From positions 36,343,501 through 36,407,500 of the forward strand of contig CM048846.1 of NCBI GenBank assembly GCA_026545225.1: a DNA stretch of 64,000 nt, read 5' to 3'. The translations under genes and the position numbers were made by a program. The notes under the pieces are model-generated. The model saw only the letters and a program-made list of their open reading frames with translations. It ran no database searches and was not told the origin of the DNA. Origin of the DNA: Cornus controversa. Taxonomy: Eukaryota; Streptophyta; Magnoliopsida; Cornales; Cornaceae. Shown here in pieces: positions 48,387 to 59,990 of the stretch (positions within the stretch are counted from its first letter, which is position 1; the number at the start of each line of letters is the position of its first letter).

Positions 48387-49904
48387 TGTTCGACGTGCAA
48401 AACACAGATAAAATAATATGGAATAATGTCGTTGTTGTTTTACACTTCGACAAAAAAAAAGAATTTATAAAACCCTACAAATACTCTACTAAAATTAGTA
48501 AAGTGGTGAGTAGGGGTCGAACCCACAGAGACTGCATTGGTTGTGTTGTTAAGCTATCAAGATCTTGTCTAATTTAATTGAAAGAGAATTTGTTTTGTTT
48601 TTAAATTAAGTTGATGAAATTAAATAACATAAATAAATGATGGATACTGGAGATAGAGGGTCCTGGGAATTGACTTCACCACTAACCTTCTGACAATGAC
48701 AATTGTACTAATTTGGGACGTTTAATCTATGCATTCAGAAAAGAATGGCTACAAGCCAAATTCAATTCTATCAAGAGAATTCATTCAACATACAATTAAG
48801 CATAACTCGTCTTCGCTTAGCATGGCCTATACATCTGATTAACTAATGATATGATAACCCATCTTCGCTTAGTACGAATTATAAAAACTCTAAATTGAAT
48901 GATCTATGAAAACTATTGTATAACCTGTCTTAACAAAATCACAGAAGTTGAAAAGAACTAAACCCTAATCATTGCAAATTTAGATCCATTCTACAAGAAC
49001 AAGAATAAACATGCAATGATTTCATTCAAATTAAAACTAACAGCACAGCTGTTGTTTATGTCTGAGTTATACAATTAATGCACAAAATAAATAATTCCCA
49101 AATTAATATACAAACTAATACATTGAAAGATAGGTTAGGGTTACATCACTTCCCCGGAATGGTGTTTAGTTGTTCATGATCGGAGGTCCAAGCTTGAACG
49201 ATGATGAAGTCGTCGTCGTCTTGCCCATATCGTCACGAATCGCCTCTGTATATCTCTCTCTGCTTCCCCCCTCCAGAATACCCTAGTTTTCTTCGTTTCG
49301 TCATTTTTACTTTGCGAAAACAAACCAACGGGACACCTGGCCTTCCCAAAGTGGCAAGTGCGCATAAGAAAATGGCACTTGCTCCTCACAAAGTGGCATT
49401 TGCGCCCAAAAAGTGGCAGCTGCGCCAATAGGGCAGAGAGTTGATGAAAACATCCGTTTTAGGAACTTTTCGTGAAATATGAAATTGTGCAGAATTGAAT
49501 TTCCTTCAACCCACGCGGAGTTTAGGTCGTTTTGACAATCGTATACGGAGATATGGTCTGAATACCAAAACGGGTCCAAAACTTTTTAGGCCTGAATTGG
49601 CCCAATCTTCAATGCGAATAGGCCCGTGCTCCTTTTCTTCATTTAAATTCATTTCCAGCCCATTTCTTTAGTCCATTTAGTTTGGATCTTCAATATACGC
49701 ATATCTCTCGTGGGCCAAGCTTCAGTGATAACTAAATGAGCACCATTTGCAGCCCGATTTCACCATTATTAATCAGAATTACCCTTAATCACCTGCAATC
49801 ATAAAAAGATTAAAATTATTAATAAAAACATGAAAGAAATACTACTAAGACACTAATTCATTTAATTTTAGGGATATTGAATATACAATATTAATTGCTT
49901 ATCA
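48387..49904 (-). repeat. F LTR 4 (shared by units 3 and 4)
   Basis: Same as LTRs 1-3 as far as I can see. Confidence 0.93.
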
Positions 49905-51472
49905 CACCCCCAAACTTACATATTGCTAGTCTCTTAGCAATACAAAACTAAAAATGAAATAAAACAACTAAACTATTTCCTCTTTCGTGGGAGATCCGAT
50001 TGCATTTAGCATATGCAACAAGCCTTTTAAACCCCTAAGTTATCCCTAGTGGACGAGTGAAGTCTCGTGAGGGTTTCCAGAGATGTTACCCACAAACATG
50101 CCAAAATTTCTGTTTCAAACATTAATCAAGACGAAGACTACAAAATGTAGTTAAAAGACTTGCATTCAAGAATACTTTCAAATCCCTAAACCCCATAATT
50201 CAAAACAATGGTTCTCACCCAAAATTTACATCAATCACAACTCAAAGAAACTAACTCTAGCCCCCTCATGAAAAGTGAACTAGCATTCATCAATGTGGTT
50301 TAAGCCGGCCTTGAGTGAGCAATTACAAGTCCCTTCAATTTATTGGATCCCCTTATTGAATGTATCACTCAAAACATGAACACATGCAAAAAAAAAATTT
50401 TATTTTTTTATTTTATTTTATTTTTTTATATATGGTTGTGCAATGCCCAGGTTTATTAGGCTTTCGAATTGATCCATGTAGCGAGCTTTCAGCCTGTGAC
50501 TCCCAAACCAAATGGCTTTAGGGCACCAGGTTTCAAGATACCTCGAGGGACCTAATAACTCGAATCAAAACGGCCACAAACCATAGACTAACCAATAACG
50601 CAATACCTAGGTTTATTAGGCTTTCGAATTGGTCCATGTAGCGAGCTTTCAGCCTGTGACTCCCAAACCAAATGGCTTTAGGGCACCAGGTTTCAAGGTA
50701 CCCCGAAGGACCTAATAACTCGAACCAAAACGGCCACAAACCATAGGATTATTTTTTTTATTGTATTATTTTTCTTTTTACAAGTGTAGCATGTTTAAAA
50801 TATTTATTCTCAAGGGATACCAACTTATATTCAGCACACATAATTGATACTCAAAGCCAAGTACAAACCCCACTAACTCTACTAGTGTGCATGTGAATTG
50901 TGAAAAGAACTAGAGTCAACCACTTCAAGTCATGTCAATGCTAATAACGACTTAAACCACTGCATTCAAACCATAGTTTCTAGAAATGTTACACATACTC
51001 TACAATTACAAGTCAAGAACCTACATAAAGTATTAAACTCTTGATTGGTGTTAAAACATCTAAACTGAAAACAAAACAACCTAAAATAAATAAATAAATA
51101 AACAAACAAAAGTGTTCTTCCTTACCCCCAAACTTGAATCACACATTGTCCTCAATGTGTAACAAAAATATAAAGCGTATGGTAAGTGATAGAACAATAT
51201 TACCGTAGTGGTAGAATTGTAAAAATTTGACAAAGCATTCACATGAATAAGGGTTGGCCATCCCCCCAAACTTGGATGCAAGAACCTGTCATAAAAAATA
51301 CAACTACACACCACGCATATTAAAAGGAAAAAAAAATATTAAAAGGAAAAAAAATAATAAAATAAAATGAATGTAACAAAATGAAAAACAAACACAAATA
51401 ATAATTAAAATGAAAAAAAAATAAATGAAAAGAAAAACACACTCTTCCTAACTACTACTTTTGATGGAAGGT

Positions 51473-52396
51473 TCACCCTATACCACATCTCTTGAGGAGC
51501 TCTAAGAGTGTCCCCCCTATTTTGTCCTCACTTTCTTGTGCCGGAATCCAAACAATTTTTAGGCACCTATTATCTATATCAATGTGAGGCTTTAAGAAAA
51601 ATGAATCAATCGAATAAAATTCGACTAATTCAGGAAAACATGACCCTTTAACTTGTTCTTGACTAATTTTCTCATTGATGTCTAATTTGTCACTACTCAA
51701 GTCAAAAACAAAGGTAAAAAGTGGACTCTCATTAGGACTTAAGTGATCACACTTAAGTTCTTCATGTAATGTTTTGGAGTCCGGTATGGGTAATGGTTCC
51801 ACAAAGGGGGCATGGTCTAACTCAATTGGTTGTGTGAGTTCAATATTAGTCATGGGCTGACTTGGAAGTTCCTCTTGATCTTCACAATTCAAAGCATTGG
51901 TTATTTCCTCGATTTGAACTTCTAGCCTAGCTATGGATTGTGAATGTGAATTTAACAATTTAGTTTGTTCTTCATGTTTGCCAATTTGTTCATCAAGTTT
52001 GCTAAGGGCAGCCAAAACTTTGTCCTCAAATCCCGGAGAATAAGTATGATAAAATGGATCATCACTCGGTATAGAAAAATTTTCATGTGTGTATTCAGGA
52101 TAAAAATCATAATATTGTCCCGCAGTAGGACAATTTATCACATGATGAAAAGGACTAAAGCAACATGCACATGACTCATATGGTATGGACGAGTGAGTAG
52201 GAGTAGCATTACTAAAGGGCATAAATTGGTCCAATCTCCATGATAATATATCTAATTTTTTAGACACATCCATTGAATTTTCACTCACATTCTAGATAAC
52301 ACAACCAAATTGATCAAAACATGCCTCTGAAGGACACTCATACTGAAATGACATGTTTAAAAAAAAATCAAAATTAAAAGAAACTAACAATCCCAA
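51473..52396 (-). pseudogene. gag-like ORF, F unit 4, broken
   Basis: Same protein as units 2 and 3 over the knuckle, coiled coil and tail. This copy looks broken (about one break). Confidence 0.6.
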
Positions 52397-52618
52397 ACAT
52401 AAGTGAATGAATTAAAATACAAAAACTCACAAGACGTCCTGAAATTTCAACTTCTTTCCACTTGTGTAGTAGCTCTTGTACCTATATTCAAACACACAAA
52501 ACACCTAAAATAAATTAAAAATAGAATATATACAAGTCCTAAATTATAATTAAAATAGACTTAATCTTTAAACTTAACAACACAATCATGATCGCAGTCC
52601 CCGGCAACGGCGCCATTT

Positions 52619-54136
52619 TGTTCGACGTGCAAAACACAGATAAAATAATATGGAATAATGTCGTTGTTGTTTTACACTTCGACAAAAAAAAAGAATTTAT
52701 AAAACCCTACAAATACTCTACTAAAATTAGTAAAGTGGTGAGTAGGGGTCGAACCCACAGAGACTGCATTGGTTGTGTTGTTAAGCTATCAAGATCTTGT
52801 CTAATTTAATTGAAAGAGAATTTGTTTTGTTTTTAAATTAAGTTGATGAAATTAAATAACATAAATAAATGATGGATACTGGAGATAGAGGGTCCTGGGA
52901 ATTGACTTCACCACTAACCTTCTGACAATGACAATTGTACTAATTTGGGACGTTTAATCTATGCATTCAGAAAAGAATGGCTACAAGCCAAATTCAATTC
53001 TATCAAGAGAATTCATTCAACATACAATTAAGCATAACTCGTCTTCGCTTAGCATGGCCTATACATCTGATTAACTAATGATATGATAACCCATCTTCGC
53101 TTAGTACGAATTATAAAAACTCTAAATTGAATGATCTATGAAAACTATTGTATAACCTGTCTTAACAAAATCACAGAAGTTGAAAAGAACTAAACCCTAA
53201 TCATTGCAAATTTAGATCCATTCTACAAGAACAAGAATAAACATGCAATGATTTCATTCAAATTAAAACTAACAGCACAGCTGTTGTTTATGTCTGAGTT
53301 ATACAATTAATGCACAAAATAAATAATTCCCAAATTAATATACAAACTAATACATTGAAAGATAGGTTAGGGTTACATCACTTCCCCGGAATGGTGTTTA
53401 GTTGTTCATGATCGGAGGTCCAAGCTTGAACGATGATGAAGTCGTCGTCGTCTTGCCCATATCGTCACGAATCGCCTCTGTATATCTCTCTCTGCTTCCC
53501 CCCTCCAGAATACCCTAGTTTTCTTCGTTTCGTCGTTTTTACTTTGCGAAAACAAACCAACGGGACACCTGGCCTTCCCAAAGTGGCAAGTGCGCATAAG
53601 AAAATGGCACTTGCTCCTCACAAAGTGGCATTTGCGCCCAAAAAGTGGCAGCTGCGCAAATAGGGCAGAAAGTTGATGAAAACATCCGTTTTAGGAAATT
53701 TTCGTGAAATATGAAATTGTGCAGAATTGAATTTCCTTCAACCAACACTGAGTTTAGGTCGTTTTGACAATCGTGTACGGAGATATGGTCTGAATACCAA
53801 AACGGGTCCAAAACTTTTTAGGCCTGAATTGGCCCAATCTTCAATGCGAATAGGCCCGTGCTCCTTTTCTTCATTTAAATTCATTTCCAGCCCATTTCTT
53901 TAGTCCATTTAGTTTCGATCTTCAATATACGCATATCTCTCGTGGGCCAAGCTTCAGTGATAACTAAATGAGCACCATTTGCAGCCCGATTTCACCATTA
54001 TTAATCAGAATTACCCTTAATCACCTGCAATCATAAAAAGATTAAAATTATTAATAAAAACATGAAAGAAATACTACTAAGACACTAATTCATTTAATTT
54101 TAGGGATATTGAATATACAATATTAATTGCTTATCA
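52619..54136 (-). repeat. F LTR 5 (outer 5' LTR)
   Basis: Identical in length to the others. It differs from LTR 4 at nine sites that I can see, all between 53535 and 53916. At several of them it agrees with the LTRs of D, so LTR 5 appears to hold the older state. Confidence 0.93.
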
Positions 54137-54141
54137 CATAG
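54137..54141. repeat. target-site duplication, right side of array F
   Basis: CATAG, matching 35686-35690. It lies inside the zinc-knuckle codons of B gag. Confidence 0.85.
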
Positions 54142-55132
54142 GACTAGAGCAAAATTCACAAGGGCCTAGCAATGAAGAATTTGAAGCAGAAGGAGTTTGA
54201 TTGGCAGCCATAATTGCTGCCACCTTCTGTGCAATTAAATCAATATCAGTTGGCATAGCTTCTGAAGCACCAACCTCAAAAATCCCATCAGTCTTCTTTG
54301 TAGTGGCAGGTCTGCTAGAATGAGTAGAGGATACATGTTGTAGAGAGTTGTCACTAAGATTTTCAAATAAGGTCCATGCCTCTTCTTCACTCTTCAACAT
54401 AAAAGTACCTCCACATGACGCATCAACCATCTGTCTGTTGGCTTCTGTCAGCCCTTCATGAAAACTCTGCACTAGTTGCCACTTAAGAACTTGATGATGG
54501 GGACACTTCCTAAGAAGGTCCTTGAATCTTTCCCATGTCTCATAAAATTGTTCTCCCTCATGTTGGGAGAAACCAGTGATAGCACGTCTGAACTGATTGG
54601 TTTTCCCTATCGAAAAATACTTCTTGAGAAACTCATGTTGCATTTGAGTCCAAGTCGTGATAGAACCAGCCGGTAGAGAGTTGAACCAATACATTGCTTG
54701 GTCTTTCAGAGAGAATGGAAAAAGTCTCATTCTGAAAGCATCTTCAGAGAAGTTGTGAATTTTTGTAGTTGAGCACACTTCAATGAAGTCATCCAGATGC
54801 TTGTAAGGGTCTTCTTGAGTTAGCCCAAAATAAGATGGTAGCATCTGAATAATGCTGGACTTGATCTCATAATTCTGTGCTGTGACATTAGGCAATTGAA
54901 AACCTGCTGGCGAGGTATATGTCTCAGGAACATAGTAGTCCCTCAGCAATCTAGCTCTTTCTCCATCAGCATTAGGAACAAGGTTATTATTCCTCTCTTC
55001 TGCCATGTCTTCAATTAATTCTTCCTCTTGCACAATTGTATCAACAGGGATGTTCCTCTGTTGTCTAAGAGTACGTTCAGGTTCAGGATCAAGAGGTATC
55101 AAAGGATCAGCCACGGAACGACGACCTTGCAT
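54137..55132 (-). pseudogene. Athila gag, N-terminal part (B)
   Basis: About 330 codons. Start MQGRRSVADPLIPLDPEPER, an acidic stretch (VQEEELIEDMAEERNN), then SSIIQMLPSYFGLTQEDPYK. The retrotransposon gag core follows at roughly residues 110-240 (FSLKDQAMYWFNSLPAGSIT, TWTQMQHEFLKKYF, EGEQFYETWERFKDLL). It ends in CEFCSSPM, the first half of the zinc knuckle, where F is inserted. The same start is found in A and C. Gag forms the particle in which reverse transcription takes place. Confidence 0.9.
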
Positions 55133-55254
55133 ATATTAGCCAAAAGCACCTGAAAAGAAAACAAAAACAAAATTAAAAATAAAATATAAAAATTTCCTAA
55201 ACTAAAAATCCAATTAAAACTAATTCTGTAAAATTCAATCAATCAAATAGATAA

Positions 55255-55272
55255 TCCCCGGCAACGGCGCCA
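55255..55272 (-). other. element B primer-binding site (tRNA-Asp type)
   Basis: Minus strand TGGCGCCGTTGCCGGGGA, 5 nt from the LTR end. Confidence 0.85.
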
Positions 55273-55277
55273 AAAAT

Positions 55278-56786
55278 TGATTCGTGTGTGAGTGTGACTC
55301 AAAAAGTATATCAATTAAAAATTTCCACACTTCGCAATAGAACGAATTCCTTGCAGAATAGGGCTATCAAAAGGGGTATCGTATCTCAGGGATTATGGTC
55401 TGATGAGTTGGAATACGGAATTAATTCTAATTAAATTTAGAAGAAAAGAATTTTGATTTTTAAACTAATTAAAAAAATAAAATAAAATAAGTCAAAGTAA
55501 CAAGATAGTGAAGATAATAGGAGAGAAACCTAGGGTGCTTGACTTCACCACTAACTCCACAATCAATGGTCAATTGAATCAACTATACGGGAATTACATC
55601 ATGCATAAGTGGTGTTGGTGGCTACAAGCTCACCTTCATCCGTCAAGAAGATAACATATGATTAAGGTTAAGCCATGGACTATCTTTGATTGGCATGGGC
55701 CATCTGCCTAACTACTCTAATCTAGGGTGCAGTATGGTTCATCTTCTCTAGGCATAATCCATCAAAGCTCATAACAATATATTCAGTGATTACCATTGTG
55801 TAATAATCTCTCTCATGATCACAGAAAACAAGAGAGATTGAGTTCAATAACAACAACTAAATATCTAAGACAAGATAAGAAATCATTGAGATTGAATTTA
55901 CAAGACTTTTATTACTCAATTCTATAGTAAGAATCCTCTGAATTACACAATCTATGCATGTATATAAAGGTCCCCAATAATTAAAACAATCAAACCATTG
56001 ATGCTTTGTTAGGGCTACATCAAAACCCTAGTGGATGAACTAGCTGCTCATGGTAGAAGAAGAAGCTTCAACTGTTGAGGAAGAAGACATCATCTTTCTG
56101 AATTACGCGTATGACTTTGTTCTCCAATGGCTCTGCGAATATGTTTCTGTTCTCTTCTCAGACTCTCCAAGCTCTATTCTCTCTCTCTCCAATCCCCCCT
56201 TCATTCAGCATCTAAGTCTTCACTTTATTCCCCAAGAGAATACACCAAAGTCCTAATCCAATTAGGAATAAATTTGGGTTTTCCGCAGCACTAATCAGGT
56301 GGGTTTTTCCTGTTGACTTCGGCCCACCTTTTGACCCACTAGAAGTCCGATTTACGGAATTTTCGTGTAATACAAAAGTGTGCAGAATCAAATTTCGTTC
56401 AACCCCTCGTTAGAATTATGTCAATTTGAGGATTGGAAATAAAACTTCTGGTCTGTTTTCCAAAATGGGATTAAGACTGTATTATGCGCAGATTTGGGCT
56501 TCAGGCCCGAAACCTTCTTAAGCAGCTGTAATTCTCTTGGACCTCTTCCTTGGGCTGATTTGAGTTGAAATAAATGGTGGAATGGATCTCATTGATGTAG
56601 GCTTCATTTAACCATCTTGCATGTAATCTTTAAAAGTCCAAAATCACGGTTTTAACTGAAATAATCATTAAGGCCCTGAAAATACAGAAAACACTAAAAC
56701 GAAGTAAAATCACAAAATAATCTATCACCAAGAGAATAAAATACATAAGTTAAGAGGCTAGAATGCGTAACATTCAACGCCAATCA
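55278..56786 (-). repeat. element B, 5' LTR
   Basis: 1,509 bp, TGATTGGCGTTGAATG to ...CACACGAATCA on the minus strand. It appears closer to the C LTR than to the B 3' LTR in the region near 56130-56230, which fits exchange between related copies. Confidence 0.85.
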
Positions 56787-56930
56787 ACTAGGCTGCAAAT
56801 TCACGTCCCGGTCGACCCTTGGTGATAAATGCAAAATAGGCCCCTTTGGAGGGGGATCGATTGCCCCATTTTTTTCCTCACTTGGGAGAACCAGTAGGTG
56901 GGCGATCGATCGCCCATTGTTGGGGGGATC
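56787..56930 (+). mobile_element. scrap of an Athila post-integrase spacer
   Basis: Contains CCCGGTCGACCCTTGG and the palindrome GGGCGATCGATCGCCC (56900-56915). The reverse complement of the B spacer at 32838-33010 has the same words. In plus orientation, like A, it may be a remnant of A on the far side of B. The Tekay element begins directly after it. Confidence 0.5.
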
Positions 56931-57412
56931 TGTCACGCCCCGAAACTCGGACCATCGAGACTCCCCCGGACCGACCCCGAATCCGAAGTGTGAACCCGTT
57001 CAGTCATCCCCATGAACAATCTCAATTTCACTCATGCATTAGTATCAAGGTTTGCCGATTTCTAATTCTCGGAGAACCGGAGGTTAAACTGTCTATTTAG
57101 CCATATAGACCCAAATTCACCGCGGAAGCCTAACTCAATTCTTGTATAAAAATGCATACAACTCCATCTTAACTAATCCCCATGGGCCCTACATCAAATC
57201 ACACACCATAGTGAACATTTACATGCCCACACTTTTAAGAATCACTCACTTTCGAGTCTCAAAACTTTCTGTGTTTGGAATCTGGAACTGAGGCTTACAC
57301 CATTGGATAGAGAATCCAAAACTACTCAAGTTCAAAAAAAACCAGACTCAATTCCGGTCTAGAATGAAGAAATTACATCCAAATGAAGTTTTGGAAAAAG
57401 CTGTGAATATTA

Positions 57413-57636
57413 ATTTCGATTGATCGAAATTAAATCTCGACTAATCGAAATGCTTGCGAGATTTTCACCCTTTCGGGACCCCAGACCTGCAATATCTTGA
57501 TTGATCGAGATGGGGGTTTCGATTGATCGAAATTCCTCCTATCTGGAGTCTAAAAATCACTATAATCATCACCCCTTCGATCAATCGAAATGGGGGTTTC
57601 GATTGATCGAAATAGGCATCTCGATTGATCGAACTG
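57413..57636. repeat. TTCGATTGATCGAAAT repeats in the Tekay LTR
   Basis: About seven copies of a near-palindromic TCGATTGATCGA word, in both orientations, several followed by TGGGGGTT. They lie in the downstream part of the LTR and are likely transcribed. Confidence 0.85.
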
Positions 57637-58411
57637 CACCTCCCGGGACTTCCAAAAACCCTATACATGATCCACATGAAGCCCAATCAACATTCTATCA
57701 TCCTAGAACCCCTCATACATCATTAAAAACGTAAATGAAAGGTTCTAACATCAATCTCACTCTCAAGATCACATTCATAATTGAATTCATACACCAAAAT
57801 GAATCATTTCTTTCACGAACACAACCCATTCATAATGGAAACATCATTAAAATGAATCAAGTGCCGCCATGGGCATTACATAAATTAAACCGTTGTCTTT
57901 TCACACCCAACAAGTTTATAATCCAATACATACATCAAGAGTACATATGCCCAAAGTACAACCACAACTAAAAAGGAAGTCACATGCCACAAGCCGGCAT
58001 GGATAGCCACAAAAATGCACAAATCCAAAAGATAGCAAAACCACCACTAGAGTTCCACTTGGACATTCATGTCCCATCCGTCATTGGTCCTTTATCTGTA
58101 AAATATTTAGAATAAAGGGGTGAGCACCACTGCAGCTCAGTAGAGATACCCCAACCCACCTAAGTGCCGACCCGACACGACCTACATGGATGCATGTCAC
58201 CACATTTCACATATCATTCAACATATATCATGTTCACTCACAACAATGCATATATACATATAGGGATACATTAAACACATATCATGCTTCATAATTCAAA
58301 TGAAGGCAATAATCATACACTTGTCTCTCTCTCGGACTCGACCCGACATCCCAACATGATTCTTGACCAACCATGTGACCGAGACATTTTCCCCACACAA
58401 TTCCAACTCCG

Positions 58412-58710
58412 CCACCGAGTATTTACCTACTCCAAGGTGGATAGGCCACCGTCACCGAGTATTTACCTACTCCAAGGTGACTTGGCCCCCTTTCTTTGAA
58501 TTCTCACTGAGTATTTACCTACTCTAAGGTGAGCAAATTACAATCACCGAGTATTTACTTACTCCAAAGTGATTGGACAACCTTTTTAGAATCTCCACCG
58601 AGTATTTACCTACTCCAAGGTGGGTAAACCACCGTCACCGAGTATCTACCTACTCCAAGGTGACGTAACCACTCCAACACCCTCTCCGAGTATTGACCTA
58701 CTCTAGGAAA
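58412..58710. repeat. six or seven tandem hairpins in the Tekay LTR
   Basis: Each has GAGTA, loop TTTACC (or close), TACTC, a CAA-type bulge, and an outer stem. Outer stems are CCACC/GGTGG (58412-58440), GTCACC/GGTGAC (58451-58481), CTCAC/GTGAG (58503-58533), CAATCAC/GTGATTG (58541-58575), CCACC/GGTGG (58595-58623) and CGTCACC/GGTGACG (58633-58665). A seventh copy near 58684 is degenerate. Spacing is irregular (about 35-55 bp). Confidence 0.9.
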
Positions 58711-59905
58711 TTCAACCACACTTCCACGTTTCCTCACAACGGCCCCAATATATGCATTTCGAACATATAAACATCAAGCATTTAATTTCATGCCTCACAA
58801 TGCACATGCTAATTGGTAAAACACGTAGCATACATTTCATCTCCACTACACCACACATATATTTACCTATACATGCAAAACCTAGCATAATATCCACATA
58901 TGCTCACAAAACTTCACTTAAGCACATTTTAATCATGCTTCACAAATGCACACATTTTCTACATAAAGATAGCATGCATTTAACTCACTTACAACATATA
59001 GCACATATATGTCTCACATTGCACATAATTACACATGTACACCACATTAAGCACATAAGCATATATGCTCTCATTCTCCCACATTTTCATGCATTTGTCT
59101 CTCACATCATGCATACTAGGATATATATATATCTATTGCATACAAGAGACTCAAGAGAAGAAGAAAACACCTCATCCCACCCCTCTTACCTCTCTAAAAC
59201 ATGCAATACACAACCTTAGCTTTCACCACTTCACCTGAAACCCTAGAATCGACAAGTAGATGAGAAAGAACACCCCTACCTCAAAAATAAAGGCCTTCCA
59301 AGAACTTCTCAAAATCCCAACAATGTCAAACTTACCAAACCGCAGCTTTGATCGGTTCAAAGGGAAGCCCTAGCCATCCCCTATGTATCTCCCTTCTTCG
59401 GTGGAACCTGAATCACACCCGAATGCCTCCAAAATCTAGAGAGAAGGAAGAGAGAAGAAGTGGGAGCAATATAGTGAAAGAAGCAGCCGTGAGATATGAA
59501 ATAACTCTGCAGATTTGACGATTTAAGGTCCCTAGGTCACAAAAAGACCAAAATACCCCTAGGCCACTTAATGCACCTTCCTGGACTCCTTTTTCGATTC
59601 TGAAAACTCCTACGGTCTCAAAATCACTTCCTTTACTCTCTAAACATTTCATCTCAGCCATTCCAAAAATAAATATTTTTGAGAATTTTTTGGATTCCCG
59701 GGCCCACTTAAGTCGCATCCCGGGCCCTGGTTTGACCAAAAAGTCAAATTTCTCTAAATCTCCCGAAAACTTCCCAAAACCTTAAAAACACTCCCCAAAC
59801 ATGTTTCCCACACTCAAAATATGTTAAACACCACTCGAAATACATTTATGGCAATTATAATGCGAAAAATGCAAGAACCAGCTAAAATTGGTCATGGTCT
59901 CCACA

Positions 59906-59918
59906 ACCTCCCCCCCTT
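59906..59918 (-). other. Tekay polypurine tract
   Basis: Minus strand AAGGGGGGGAGGT abutting the LTR start TGTGGAG. Confidence 0.8.
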
Positions 59919-59990
59919 AAGGGAATTTCGTCCCTGAAATTAGAAACATACCTCAAGTAGAAAACAACTCAGGATATGTTGAGTGATTTC

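Larger units (their letters stand above)
35691..54136 (-). mobile_element. array F: tandem non-autonomous LTR elements (5 LTRs, 4 internals)
   Basis: LTRs of 1,518 bp at 35691, 39923, 44155, 48387 and 52619 alternate with internal regions of 2,714 bp, an exact period of 4,232 bp (18,446 bp in total). Ends are TGTTCG...TTATCA on the plus strand. The polypurine tract (AAGTTTGGGGGTG) and tRNA-Asp-type primer site are present in every unit. One CATAG target duplication flanks the whole block. Units are almost identical; units 2 and 3 agree at every site I compared. F is related to D through its LTR and 3' region. Three units look whole and the fourth looks broken. It is very recent. Confidence 0.93.
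28072..56786 (-). mobile_element. element B: Athila element hosting array F
   Basis: 5' LTR 55278-56786, primer site, gag, protease, integrase, spacer, post-integrase ORF, long 3' untranslated region, polypurine tract and 3' LTR 28072-29579. Reverse transcriptase and RNase H are not seen, so B could not move on its own. Array F interrupts gag; without F, B measures about 10.3 kb. The LTRs (1,508 and 1,509 bp) differ at several percent of sites by eye. Flanking 5-mers are CATAA on the left and ACTAG on the right, so no target duplication is seen. Several breaks are present. Confidence 0.8.
56931..59905 (-). repeat. Tekay 3' LTR
   Basis: Minus strand TGTGGAGACCATGACC to ...GGGGCGTGACA. The GGGGCGTGACA end is typical of Tekay LTRs. 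It contains two unusual repeat clusters (57413 and 58412). A TATATATATATA stretch at 59121-59132 may serve as TATA box; this is inference. Confidence 0.85.

Noticed and set aside
35691-54136. Classical satellite or segmental duplication
   Set aside because: The period is exactly one LTR plus one internal region, with primer site and polypurine tract in each, and the outer edges carry an LTR-type 5-bp target duplication.
57465-57734. ORFs with SIDR/FDQSK repeats in the Tekay LTR
   Set aside because: They are translations of the TCGATTGATCGA repeats. The periodic residues come from the DNA palindrome and not from a protein repeat.
58412-58710. CRISPR-like array in the Tekay LTR
   Set aside because: This is plant DNA. 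Spacing is irregular, units differ in sequence, there are no unique spacers of equal length and no cas genes. It is better read as tandem hairpins.
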